Shown: positions 47,201 through 59,099, counted from the stretch's first letter. The stretch is 64,000 bases of DNA from Punica granatum (GCF_007655135.1 NC_045130.1:7378001-7442000); one strand, 5' to 3'. Numbers and translations are program-made. The notes: generated by a model from the letters alone, not told the origin.

Positions 47201-49181
47201 ACTCTATGAGATTCAGCTTCTCCGAGGTACAGCAGGCAACAAATAATTTCTCGAAAGAGAACTTGCTTGGAGAAGGCGGATATGGGTATGTGTACAAGGG
47301 GAACCTTAAAGACGGGCAATCGATCGCAGCAAAGGTTCGAAAAGAAGCTAGCGCGCAGGGGTTTGAGGAGTTCCGTTCTGAGATTTACGTGTTGAGTTTT
47401 GCTCGGCACAAGAATATCGTGATGTTGTTAGGGTATTGCTGCAAGGAGAACCTTAATGTTTTGGTTTACGAGTATATCTGCAATAAATCCCTGGATTGGC
47501 ATTTATTTGGTAAGAATCTGCACTTCTGGTATTATCACTCAGATAGAATTTTGCAATAGAAAATTTGTTTCCTAAGAGATTGCTATCTACCGCTAATTCT
47601 TAACTTCCTGTAACAGACGAAAATGCAGCTGTTCTGGAGTGGCATCGGAGATACTCAATAGCCATTGGAACTGCTAAAGGGTTGCGCTTTCTGCATGAAG
47701 AATGTCGTGGAGGTCCTATAATTCATCGGGATATGCGGCCCAGTAATATACTGGTCACTCATGATTTTGTTCCAATGGTAACTTTATACTCTCTCTAATC
47801 AATACTGCCACTCCTTATTGTCGCATTTATATCTACTTTTTAGTCTACATTGTGACTCCATTTCATTCTCATGCATGGTACACTCGTGAGGATAAATCTC
47901 TTTGTGATCAGTGGAATGATAGATCATTCCTGTCGATGATAGATTGTCTCCTTTACTGCTTGCAGCTCGGTGACTTTGGCCTAGCTAGGTGGAAGACAAG
48001 TGATGATCCCGTGCAGACGAGAATACTTGGTACATTAGGGTGAGGATCCCCTGGAGATAAATATTTTTCGTTTTGCTTGATTACTAAGCACACAATTACC
48101 GTTAGCCTTTTTGAATTTTCCCTCGTGAAATTGGATTTTTCCTCTGAAAATTCAGTTAATTACTTAAATTCCTCTCTTTACCGGAAATGGGCGGCTCATG
48201 AAAATTTCTCAGTTTCATAAGGGGGAAGAGACTAATGAATAATGGGCATAGGTTCAGTTTCCATTTAACAACAATAAAATGCGCTTGATTTATCCTCGTT
48301 TTAGAATAAATCTTTGTAGCTTGTCCTCTCGATTCTGGCAGATACCTCGCGCCAGAATATGCGGAGAACGGCACTGTCTCTATAAGAACAGATGTCTACG
48401 CTTTCGGGATCATCCTATTACAACTAATTTCAGGGCGCAAGGTGGTAGACAGAAAGAAGAACGAACAAGATCAGTCTCTGAGACAGTGGGTACGAGCGCG
48501 TGGACTGTTTCTCGGGACTAGTTGTTGTTTTGCCTTACTTTCTGACCCGCCAAAAGAAAAAAAAAATGAAGACATTTGTGAACTGCAAACTGTCCTTGTA
48601 TTCAGTGTCTATTTGTGAATTATCTGCTGTCTTTGTTCTCTGTGCAGGCAGAACATCTGATAGAAAACATGGAGTTACATGAACTGATTGATCCACGTAT
48701 GGGAGACTCGTACGACACTTACGAATTGTATCTCATGTCAAGAGCAGCATACTCATGTGTGAAAAGTAATCCGGAGTTGCGTCCTTCCATGGGAGAGGTA
48801 AGTCCTTCTATTTTGAATTTCTCGAAAACTTCTACCGAAAATTCCAGGGCAACTTCATACTATAATAAATGGTGATGACGTACCAAATACCGAATCCCGC
48901 GTAGAATCTCATAGTCGTGATTGAGGCAGAAAATGAAGGGAGCATTTAAAAAGCATTTCATAGCTTTCAGCTCGAGAATAATCTGATGCCATCTTGCTCG
49001 AATAATTCCTTTAGACAGTTCAAATTGACAACCACTTTTCAAAAGCAGTTCCCAAGAGCATGCCATTCCTATTTCATCTTTCGAACCTAACCCGAAAGTT
49101 CTGGAACTGATTTAGCTAATGTCGATCTCAATGCAGGTTGTTCGTTTTCTTGAAGGGAAGAGTAATCAGTTCTCCAGCTAA
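44284..49181 (+). CDS. Receptor-like cytoplasmic kinase with USP-like N-terminal domain
   Basis: Ten exons: 44284-44455, 44930-45069, 45652-45749, 46050-46336, 47072-47509, 47617-47777, 47966-48039, 48342-48489, 48648-48797, 49137-49181. All are GT-AG and together encode 570 residues. Residues about 8-125 resemble a universal-stress-protein/adenine-nucleotide hydrolase fold (YVIIAFDATK, GDTIVVLGVLHKVTHP, CKATWVVLDR). A CATC motif (about 263-266) precedes the kinase domain, residues about 280-565: glycine loop GEGGYGYV, ATP lysine K320 (AAK), HRDMRPSN with catalytic D417 and N422, DFG at 435-437, APEY. Arg419 replaces the usual Lys after HRD, as in the plant family that databases call inactive kinase SELMODRAFT_444075-like or PERK-like. 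No signal peptide or membrane segment is visible. The substrate is unknown. It probably acts in signalling at or near the plasma membrane, but that is family inference. Confidence 0.9.
46433..46625. mobile_element. MITE in kinase intron 4
   Basis: The left end reads CGTTTGGTTTCGCAGTTAAA and the reverse complement of the right end reads CGTTTGGTTTCAGAGTTAAA, terminal inverted repeats of about 20 bp with two mismatches. The interior holds repeated TTTAACTTTAACTCAA-CACACTACACAA phrases. It encodes nothing. Flanking duplications could not be fixed beyond a possible TGA. Confidence 0.7.
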
Positions 49182-51600
49182 GGCGAGCAACTCTTACCAA
49201 TGGTCACTGTACTTGAACGAGTAAATGGACATATAGTCTTTCATTTTGCAGTTAAAGTCTTTCACAACTTTGCCTCTTATAGTCATCTTTCACAGCTTCT
49301 CCTGTGTGGCAGAAGGTCTACCAATTTTCTCTCTTCGTTTTCCCTTGCACTGCTTCTTCTGTCTCTTCACAGGTATCCGAATGTAAGATCAATTTACAGA
49401 GTATCGAACGAGAAGCTCAATAAACAGAGAGATGTTAGTCTAAATCTCAGCCCTTCCTCATGCAATTATCAGATCTTTCATTCAATGAAAACCGAATCAT
49501 GGTTATATAAGAAAACTATCAGCATAAATTTCTTCAGAGATTTTTTCAGTATTGAATTTGAAGCAAACATAGTGACTGCCTGCGGGTACGTACTCCATTT
49601 GATTTCTGAGCGTATTAAAGTAGAGCCCAGTCGAAGACTCGAGATTAGATTTGTAGGAGAAGAAAGTATAAATGATAAAAGGACTTTGAAAGGACTTTAG
49701 CAAAATGTGCGGGGAATTATTACATGCCATCATTTCCCAGGGACGCATTAGCAAATAATGTAATTAATTTATGGTAATATGATGCATTATGAAACACTGG
49801 ACCAAGCAATAGTTCCTAGCAATAGTTTGTGCTTTACACAACTCTTCTCATGGCAGGAGGAGAGGGAGACATGCACGGATAAGTCGAGGCGATGCAGTCG
49901 GTCCTGCGGAGCCCACTGTGATATCCGTTAGAACACGCTTTAGTTTGAAGCTGATAAGATTACTACATCCGAATACTGTAATATATATAGGCATATGTTT
50001 AACAATCATCAGATCTGTCGGACTCTTCGACTGTATTGATATACTTGAAATAATTACAAAGGGAATCGTTATGGAAGTTTGGCCTTTTCTCATCCATGAA
50101 AAAGCATGAGATTCCATGAAATTGTTGAGATTGGGAATTCATGCAGTGGTGGTTTTTTTTTTTTTTTGGAGGTATCCAAGCCCAAGAACCTCAGCCATTT
50201 AAACTGAATGGTCTTTCTTAATAACTAAAGAAGTAAAAGCAAAAAGAATTTTTTTTTTGTCCCCATCTTTTTGCCCATTGTTAATAGGAGATAGTGACAA
50301 GACTCCAATGGAGAAGATTGTAAATTAGGGAATTTGGAAGAATCAATAGAACCACTCCTTGGAGGACCTTTGAAAGATATAGTAATGAGAATATATTATC
50401 TCAGTTTCCGATTGTTTCGTGGGAATATCAATTATCAAATTGAAAAAACGTGATCAGATATCAGTTGATCAAATGTGAGCGTGAGATGCTCTTTATTTCT
50501 TCGAGCTTTTGACCAAAAATTACTTTTACTAATTTCTTTAAAATTTTCTTATATCAGGATTTGTTTCATCATATCTATGCTGGCCGATTCTTTCCACAAG
50601 TGATCATCATAATGATGATTTTGAAAATTGGCAAAGTCAACGGTACAGTGAATGATGAGCTTATTTAGTTCTTTGTATTGTTCATCTCTCCATAATATCT
50701 TCTATCCAAAAATAAAAAATAAAAAATCTCCCCGTAATATCTTCAATGAAAAATAGTTAACCGTCCAGGCTTTATTATGTAGTGATTAGTTGCACTTCCA
50801 TAGCCTCCCTTACTAATTTTATATAAAGAGTACGAAGAATATTTTAAGTGAAAAATGATCATTTAGTTACTTTATTCATTCTGCAATTGAAGACTGAGAA
50901 AACTTTTGACAATCAGAATTTTTGAATGTTTCGAAATATGAAGAATCTAACGGATTTTAACCACCGGTTGTTTGGAGGACCCCGAAATCTATCAAAAAGG
51001 AGGGATATATGTTGAACCGTAGCCACTTGTTATATACTTCACATCTTCCATGCCAACTTGTGGTCATTGTTAGGTTTAATATAGAAATGCATCTATGGAA
51101 AAGGAAAAAAAGGGTTTCCATGGAAAAAAGATGATCTTATATATGATTGATTCCCATCTTTAATATCTTTGGGAGGATTTCCAATGGGCCACTTAACTGC
51201 TTGCAGCTCGGTGACACAAAATATATATCATTTAATTTCCTACATAGCATTTCAATTCATGCACGCATAAAAACAAGTGCGCCAATTTTTGTGAACCATG
51301 GAAAGCATAAAAAAGAGACAATGAAAACAAAGAGCAATTCTTAAAGAAAAAAAGAAAACAAAGAGCTAAGGTGGGAGCATGTGATCCCCTACGCATAGAT
51401 CCATAGTGAACAAAAGCAAGCTTTTGAGAGACCTATGGAAAACCTTTGACTCATCTTTAGCGATAATGAATCACTATCATCATCATTACAATTTTTCATA
51501 TTCCTTGGCAACTTTATTCTCTAATTCTCCAAGTTATAGCATCTCCTTATATATATATATCTAATGTAATATACGCGATTAAAGTTATATATGCATGATA
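49182..51600. other. Downstream spacer of the kinase gene
   Basis: The first few hundred bases are probably 3' UTR. The 166-codon frame at 49200-49700 has no recognisable domain, biased composition and no splice-site support, so I do not call it. The phrase CTTGCAGCTCGGTGAC at 51199 exactly repeats the acceptor and start of kinase exon 7 (47959), a short duplicated fragment that may be chance or a small copy-paste of the gene. Confidence 0.45.
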
Positions 51601-51639
51601 TAAATATAAATGTGAGGATAGAAGGGGTGACAATTGGCA

Positions 51640-53345
51640 CTCATTTTTTAAAACATTTTTAAAAATCACCAATTTTCAACTTTGTCTTAGATCTATTTAT
51701 TTTTTTACCTCTAAAATCACAAATTTTCTATTATCACATTTACCAAAATTGATGGATTTCGCTGATTTAGACAATGACGGTGTTGACGTGGCAAAAAAAA
51801 ATATGACGTCATTTTTTATCTCCATAAATCACAAACTCTTAATTTCCCTAAATCTACTATTTTTTGCATAGACTCACAAAAATTTTTCTTCAATAATTAT
51901 TTCAAAAATACTTATCCCTTTTAATGACGGATTTTCTAATTTCTAGGTTTAGTTGCTTCTACGTATATATATTAATTAAAAAAATAAGTTTAAATTTATT
52001 TTATAGATATTCATTACTCAAATGATTTGAAATTTTAAATAGAATTTGTATGGAACCATACCTCAATCGCTAAATGAAGCATGTTTTACTTAGTAGGTGC
52101 AGGTGAAGCTAATCTAACCGTGGGTAGTAGCTCTAGTATTCTAATTATAGGTAGAATCTTTTTCCTAATTCCTACTTCTTATGTTAATTAAAAAGAAATC
52201 AAGTAAGTAGGATGGAGCCTTCCTTACCCAGTAGGTCAATTTAATCGAAAGGTGGGAAGTAACTTTGACACCCTAACTACTAATTAAATTTTTTCCTAAT
52301 TTGTGCTTCCTTCGTAAATAAAAAAAAATCAAGTAAGTCAACACATGCTCTTTATTTATGTGGTGCTATTACTCTATTTCATCTTAGAATAATGAATTTA
52401 TAAGGGTTTCCTATAGTCTTCCATATCTTTTCCTAGGCCATTCTCATACTTAAGAAAATAAGGAGAGAATTTGACAAGTGAATGGGTCAGATGACCAAAA
52501 CTACTTTCCATCATTGGATTGGATTAATTTACCCCTACTAAGTTAGCAGGCTCAATCCTACTTACTTGAATTCGTTTTTATTGACATAGGAAGCATGAAA
52601 GAGGAAGACATTCTACCAGTAGCTACGATAATAGAGCTACTTCCACTGTATTAGATTGACCTACCCCTTACAAATCCCATCCATCGGTTGAGGACCGTCA
52701 GGTACAGTACCATGCAATACAATAAAAAGTTTCCAAAATTAGGTCATTCATAATCTATTATGGAGTAGTTGTTGAAGTCAAACTCTATATGTACTTATAA
52801 ATACATGCCTAAGTGTCGCAAACCATATCCGAGGCGTGACCAGCTATATCATGCGATGTCACTATCTCAAGACACGAAATGGATTTAAAATTTCAAATTA
52901 TTCGGGCGCTAAATACCTATTATGATCGACTTAGATCGGTTTTTAATTTCAAATAAGACTAATTAATTAATACACCTAGAAAAAATACACCTTGAAATTA
53001 AAAAATTTCATTATTAAATTGAATAAATATGTTTTAAAATAATAAATGGAGAACTTTTGTTAAATTTTATGAAAAAGCCAAAAAAAAAATCGGTAGAGCT
53101 AAAAAAATTGGATAAATATGTTTTAAATAATATGTTTGTGATTTTGTGGTAATAAAAAATGCCACATCACATTTCATTTGCCACATTAGAGTCATTATTG
53201 TCAGAATCAGCAAAAAAAGGTCAATTTCGGTAGATGTTGTAATGGAGTGAAAGTTTATAATGTTACAGATAAAAAAAATCTTGGACAAAATTAAAAGATG
53301 ATAATTTTCTAGACTATTTTCCCTTTTTTTTTCCAATTTATATGT
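51640..53345. repeat. Large nested inverted repeat, probable transposons
   Basis: Outer arms of roughly 220 bp (about 51640-51870 and 53090-53345) are divergent inverted copies, sharing phrases such as ACCTCTAAAATCACAAAT/ACCACAAAATCACAAACA and GACAATGACGGTGTTGACGTGGCA/GACAATAATGACTCTAATGTGGCA. Inner arms (about 52090-52250 and 52500-52680) share TCAAGTAAGTAGGA, TAGTAGCTCTA/AAGTAGCTCTA and AGGTAGAAT/TGGTAGAAT. No transposase frame lies between them. This is best read as one foldback or MITE-type element inserted between two inverted copies of another. Confidence 0.6.
52090..52680. mobile_element. Inner foldback/MITE-like element
   Basis: The terminal arms start CTTAGTAGGTGCAGGTGAAG on the left and GTAAGGGGTAGGTCAATC on the reverse complement of the right. 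A second partial copy of the left arm (about 52240-52340, again ending TCAAGTAAGT) lies directly inside it. It is non-coding. Confidence 0.55.
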
Positions 53346-55780
53346 CTATAAATTTTTCTTCTTCTTTTTCTTACTTTGCGTAGTCACAAGTTGTTGATTG
53401 AACATTTAAAATCAAAAACTGAGCTTATACAGCTTGCAATGTTACCAAACAGATAGAAATGATCGAGAAAAGCATCGATGAAAAGTTTATCAAAACGGCA
53501 TTTGCTTCTTATTGACTAATTTTCTTTATTTAAATGAGAAGGTCTTCAAATAGAAATGGCTATTGCACCAAAATTAGATGCTCATGGCCTAGCCGAGAAT
53601 AACATGCCGAGATCAAATTGTATCCAAAAGAGAAAAACTAAGGGAAATCATTAAAAGAAAGAAATTCAAGAGAAAAACCACTTTTCCATTTTAATGTTAT
53701 AAGCTCTAACTATTTTTCTAGCATTTCTCTATTGTGTATTACACTCTTTTTTTAATAGGAATTACTTTTTAATTCTTTAACAAAAAAATGCTTTTAGTTA
53801 CAACCATTTTCTCTTTTCTTTAATATTGTCTCGTGGACCTTGTTAAACGACCCGCATATTTCCATTTTCGCGTAAGCATATCTATCAATGATCTCAATAA
53901 TGTGAACAAGAAATTGGATTCTCTAATTCTCGATAAGCCTATTCCTCGATGGACCGATAGAATACTTGTACTAATCACCATTGCCCATCAAATGGATCCA
54001 AAGGTTGTTATTTATTGAACAAATGCATAATAAATATATCTAATCTAATCTAATATGATTGATCTGGTAGTTAAAGAGTGTCCAGGTTCGAGTTACTCTG
54101 GAAACCATCCATGAGAATACTTCCTATTACGTCACATACACGGTTTACGATTGGATTGATCTTGTCTTTTGAGCTTTTAGGGTGTTCACGTGAACCGTAG
54201 AATTAATCAAGCGAACTCCTGACTTTTTTTTTTTTGTTAACTATGAGATCCATTTTGAATTTGTCTTATTAAAGAATTTAAGGAGTTGATGGGAAAATCA
54301 CATTGTTTGATCGATTAAATACGACATTACGCCCGAGCCAGCTCAGAAATTTGCTGTCATAGGGTTGCAAGAGCAAAATTGAAAAAGTTTTATGGCTTTG
54401 TCGCTATAAATCAATATTTTATTACCCAAATTGTAAACTTGCCCATCAAGTAGTGCCGTCAGTGACAACGGACAAGAACAAGAACATGTCTGTTGTTCAT
54501 ACAGAAGACAAATCCCCACGCGCATTCCCCTGACGCGTGTCCTCTCGACTCGGTCCTTCCACCGTAGAGCTACCCACCTCTATTATTCAAGCGCCACGTG
54601 TAGCCTAAAGGCCGTTCCGGGCCCACCATCGCCGCGGTCGGGCATCACGCGCCTGTGCAACCTGTGCTAGTGGTCGCCGGAACAGGTCGTCAGGGAAAGA
54701 GGGAGGTGTTTGGTCGCCGCGTCATCGATGACTAGTGAATGGAATTTTCTTTTTCCCGGATAAATTTAAAAAAAATTGGTTGCCGTATTTCTACATAGAA
54801 ATGGTAAATTGCCCTCTTATTGATCCACGGAAACAGAGGTTCTTGGACCAAACAGAAACTAAGAAAAGAAAGAACAGATAGACATGAGATGCGCACGAAT
54901 CAAATCATTCTCGTGATCTATATTAACCGTCAATCAGTAGGGTGACAATCTTCTTTTTTAGATTTTCAATCATCGGCCAAAAGGGTCTTTATTTCTTTTA
55001 CGGACTCATGATCAAATTCCCATCTTGCTATATAGGAGAAGTTATTAAAGCCACCCGCACGGCTCGTACACTCGCGTTGCTCCGTGTGCTCGGGAGCGTT
55101 TATGTGGACTGTGTGATATTAGTTGATGTACATTTTTATCTTTAAAAATAAAATGTAAATTTTCATATTGGCTTTCTAAACTTGCTAATTTCATTTCGGT
55201 ATTCACCCACCAAAGATCTCGATCATCCTTCTCTTGTTGAGATTAGACACCGCACCAGAACTCATCTTTTCAGCATTAATATATTATAATAATAATCACG
55301 AGGATATAATTCGGTAGCGAATTGAATTTTCACTGAGCAGATTTTATCTGTATTGAAAGGACTCGAAACTCCATGAAACCATATCTTAGTCAAGATGGCA
55401 TCCGGCACGAAATTTGCCTCAGCTAATAGACTGACGATGCTTCGTAGCCCTACGTATGGAGTGAGTTTAATTATAAAGAGGGGGTTGCCTCTTGCCAACT
55501 CCACTCTGCCCCCTCCCCTCAATTGTTTTGTTCTGTCCGTTCATTTATAATAATGAAATACATACATGTATATATGTATGTATATATGAATATATGAATA
55601 TGGATGAAAGCTATTGGAGAGAGAGAGAGAAGGGGAAGTGGTAGTCTGACGTCGAAAGCTGATCAGACACAGATTCAAAAGGCATTTTTTAGGGGGCTCA
55701 TAAAAGCATTGGTTTGTTCCTGCGACGACATCTCCGCTTTCCAGCCAGCGCTGCTTCAAGATGTGAATTAGGAATTCTCA
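53346..55780. other. Intergenic region with a GC-rich island
   Basis: No protein gene is supported. A box B-like GTCCAGGTTCGAGTTACTC near 54079 may mark a SINE relic. Bases about 54520-54730 form an unusually GC-rich island with CGCCACGTGTAG, a G-box/ABRE-like core, and several CCGG/CGCG sites; it looks like a promoter without an assigned gene. Confidence 0.45.
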
Positions 55781-56030
55781 AGCCTTTTCCTCTGATCCCC
55801 GCCGGAAGTTCGGAGGATGTCCCAACACCTCCATCGATGATATAAACGAGGTTGTCTTGTCTGATATCCGTCATGTATTCATCTTCTTCTTCTGGTCTTT
55901 CGACTCCAAGTGCGTGTTTTCAGCTATAGAAACTTTCTTAGCCTTCGTTTTTGATGAAATTCAGGGGATCCATATATGAAGATTTCATCTCCGGGGCCAG
56001 AGAGAGTGCCGCTGCTGCGATGATCTGTAA
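55560..56030 (+). other. Possible orphan transcript start or leader exon
   Basis: The stretch includes a TA/TG-rich microsatellite, a GAGAGAGAGAGA run, then about 250 bases of balanced composition ending GCGATGATCT/GTAAGTAGA, a strong donor-like site. This arrangement resembles a plant 5' UTR exon. No coding exon follows with clear family similarity. It could be a distal leader of the ACR gene or a non-coding transcript. Confidence 0.25.
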
Positions 56031-56342
56031 GTAGATTCTTCACTCTAATCAAATGTCTTGTAGTAAAATTCCAACCCGATTTTCCAGTTTTCGGCTAATT
56101 TTGACTGTAGAACGTTCTTTACGGCAACTCGTTTATGAATGATTAATGCGACGTAGAGTTGAGTGAGATGGATTTAGTCGAATTCCTGCTGGCTAAGAAA
56201 TACATCGACGGACGTATACAGAATTGACCCATCACATTAACTCGGATTAATATATACACAGCTCTTCACGACTTTACTACTCGGATATTCTATATATGTT
56301 CCGCATGCACGGAACTCCCCCAGAAGAGTTTCACAAGCCTTT

Positions 56343-56521
56343 TTTTTTTTTATTGTCAATAGTGTCCGGCGCCGTAGCAACCAATTAGTCTACCGGGCGA
56401 TGTATTGTACGGCCTGGGGGCCGCCATTAAACCCCAAATGCCGACTCCCGAGAGAATCGAATCCTGAATCTGGCCTACTGCTTGTTGTCAGTTTACTAAC
56501 GGATCCAACCCTTCGTTGGTT
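56343..56521 (-). mobile_element. SINE with intact target-site duplication
   Basis: The sequence GAGTTTCACAAGCCTTT occurs at 56326-56342 and again at 56522-56538, bracketing about 180 bases. Read on the minus strand, the insert starts ACCAACGAAGGGTTGGATCC, has a box A-like GGATCCGTTAGTAAACTG and a box B-like GGATTCGATTCTC, and ends in a run of twelve or more A. These are the hallmarks of a tRNA-derived SINE. The insert is much richer in GC than its surroundings. It is a different family from the four dispersed copies described elsewhere. Confidence 0.8.
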
Positions 56522-57794
56522 GAGTTTCACAAGCCTTTCCTTGATAATAACGTGAAAGATTCAACTTAGATTACGTTTTCACGTCAAAATCCATATGCGA
56601 AGTACTATTCCTCGAAGAGAACGGATAGGGACATCCACGAAAGAAGAATTCTGATTTACTAGGAACCTGGTTGTTTTAATTCTGTAGCAAGATAGTTTAT
56701 GATTACTTAAGCAATCATTATTTCTATTGCTATGATCGATAGCGTCCGTAAGAAAGTGTGTCGTGCCGTTACGATATCATAAAATGAATTTCTTAAAATG
56801 ATAACAAATGATATTCTAAAGTGTAGAAGTTTTCAATTTTTTTCATGAGATTTATTATATTTTGTTCCTTAACTTGGAAATTATACTCTCTCTTTTTTTT
56901 TTTCCTAATCTTCTATTAAATCTTGCTATCTTTTCAAACTAAATTTCTAAATCCGTTCCTGCTGATGCTGAGGTCGATCAAGAAAATCAACTGCAAGGGA
57001 CAGCAGTCAAATTGTCCTTCCACACATTCATCATTGTGTTGTGTTGTCTCTCATGCCCCATTGGATGGGCCATCAGTGAATTTTCCTCCCCAGTTCAACT
57101 TCCAAATTCACCATCTCATTTCGTAAGGCCTAAAAAGCCAATATATAAATGCAATCATCATGTCTTCCCAATTCGTCCTATGTCCCCTCTTCTAACCATA
57201 CTTTTCTTCTTTAAAATATTTCATATTTCCTACTTCATCTTCTGTCATTGTATAATTCTTGATGGTTAATTATCTTATACAATCACGCATATTACCTTAT
57301 GTTTTAAGAGGATTAATTCTGACATGTTCTCGTGCCAATTATATTCTTATTTCTTCAATAGCAGTAGGGATTTTTCTCCAGCTTTTACGAGCTTTTTCTC
57401 TCACCGGTTGATGAAAACTTCGTTTACAATAGAAACACACATAAAAAGGGATAGGAAAATGAGACACAAGAAGTCCCACTAGTAGTGAGAACCGAACTGA
57501 GAATTCTTTCATTCTAGGTGACATGTATCTTATTCTACCATGCCCTTGCTCTAATTATTGATAATCTCTTTTTTTTTTTTTCGATTCCGCATAATATTCG
57601 AAAGTTCAATGGACTCTGACGACCTATATTCAAGTCGGGTTCGCTCACTAATGAATAAATATCTCCCGTAGTGGATTTACTTCACTCACAATATATAAAA
57701 TTAAGATCTTACTAAAAAGGAAATGGTGCCGAAACACTGGACCAATCCACGTTAGTTAACTATCCATAATTTACACTTTCGTGATATTTTCTTC

Positions 57795-57930
57795 TTATGA
57801 TAGTGGTCTTTAGACCTAATCCGATAAAATAAAAATTTTAATAATTGATAAAAGGACACAAAAAATTTCAGAATAAGTATCGAATATAAGACCTCTTGAT
57901 TATTAGAAAAATTTGTCCGGACGTACTACA
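57795..57930 (-). mobile_element. SINE-like element, degenerate dispersed family member
   Basis: On the minus strand GTGTAGTACGTCCGG (box A-like), CTAATAATCAAGAGGTCTTA and ATTCGATACTTATTC (box B-like) are followed by TCCTTTTATCAATTATTAAAA and a GGATTAGGTCTAAAGACC segment. This is the motif order of the family at 5487, 20965 and 34885. It directly abuts the foldback element at 57942. Confidence 0.5.
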
Positions 57931-57941
57931 CTTTTTTTTAA

Positions 57942-58401
57942 GGGTAAATTATACTGGTGGTCCAAAAAGTTTTAATAATGTATCAGGTTGGTCCAAAAAG
58001 TTTTTTTGCTACTTGATGGTACAAAATGTTTCAAAGTTGTAACATGATAGTACAAACCGTTATCTCGCCATTGACGCCATCATCTCGCCATTGACATTGG
58101 TGGACCTTTAAGTTAATTAAAGAAACATTTTGTACCATTATGTTACATCTGTAAAATATTTTGGATTATTAAGTGACAACTTCAAAAGAGTTTGAACCAT
58201 CATGTAACGTTTCACCAACTCCTAAAAACATATCAGAGCCACGTGTCGGTCACGTCAGTTTCGTTTGACGGCGTCAATTAACGGTTTGTACTATTATATT
58301 ACAACTTTGAAACATTTTGTGTATCATCAAGTAGCAAAAAAAACTTTTTGAACCAACTTAATACATTATTAAAACTTTTTGGACCACTAGTGTAATTTAC
58401 C
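57942..58401. mobile_element. Foldback element with long TIRs, Mutator-like
   Basis: A 460-bp element has terminal inverted repeats of about 130 bp: GGGTAAATTATACTGGTGGT on the left, and GGTAAATTACACTAGTGGTC on the reverse complement of the right. Matching inner phrases include CAAAATGTTTCAAAGTTGTA and ACAAACCGTTA. A 9-bp direct repeat TTTTTTTAA flanks it at 57933-57941 and 58402-58410. Long TIRs with a 9-bp target duplication point to a Mutator-type non-autonomous element. There is no coding capacity. Confidence 0.8.
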
Positions 58402-58742
58402 TTTTTTTAATTGCTCTGACATTTTGCCACCCTAATTATCATAAAAATATGTTGTATCCATTGGATTGGGGCCCACAGAGAGCACAGTTAGTGGGCCCAC
58501 CTACTTCCATCCATCCAAATACTAAAATACAAGCATAGGATCTGGGCCCTCCAATAATTGTCCTGTAATGATGCCCAAAAGTAAAACGCCGCAATTACTA
58601 ATATTAAAATGCTTAATTAATCGAAGAGCTCAATCAATTTGTTTTGGTCGTTTCTCTCTGTCCAGTCACTGTTGTATATAACAGAAGCTGTATGTAACAT
58701 ATCCATGGGGATTTCATTCATTCAGCTCCATTTGGCAGATGA

Positions 58743-58767
58743 CTGAATGAATGAATGAATGAATGAA
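58743..58767. repeat. GAAT microsatellite in ACR leader
   Basis: About six GAAT/TGAA units lie immediately after the candidate TATA region. Confidence 0.85.
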
Positions 58768-59099
58768 GCCCCCAAGAATGTGAGCAGCTCTTGGTGGATA
58801 GGAAGACAGAGAAAGAGAAAGAGAGAGAGGCACTCTTTGTGGTGAAACAGTCTCCCTGCCTCGCCCCCTCTCATCTACTCCCCCCCTTGTCTCCTCTTTG
58901 ACACCTCCCTCGGTATCTTTCTCTGTATCTCTGTCTATGTTGTCCGGTCCATGGTTTGTGATCCGATGATGTGTTGGGAAATTACACCCTTTTCGATTCG
59001 TTTATCGTCAAGAATGTCCCGGGTTTGGATATTGATGTGTTTGTATGAAAATATGATTGCTTGGACCAGTGAATTCGATCCCATCTTGCGCTTGTTAAG

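Noticed and set aside
49200..49700. A 166-codon plus-strand frame after the kinase gene
   Set aside because: It shows no domain, no homologous motif and unusual composition. It most likely overlaps the kinase 3' UTR and spacer.
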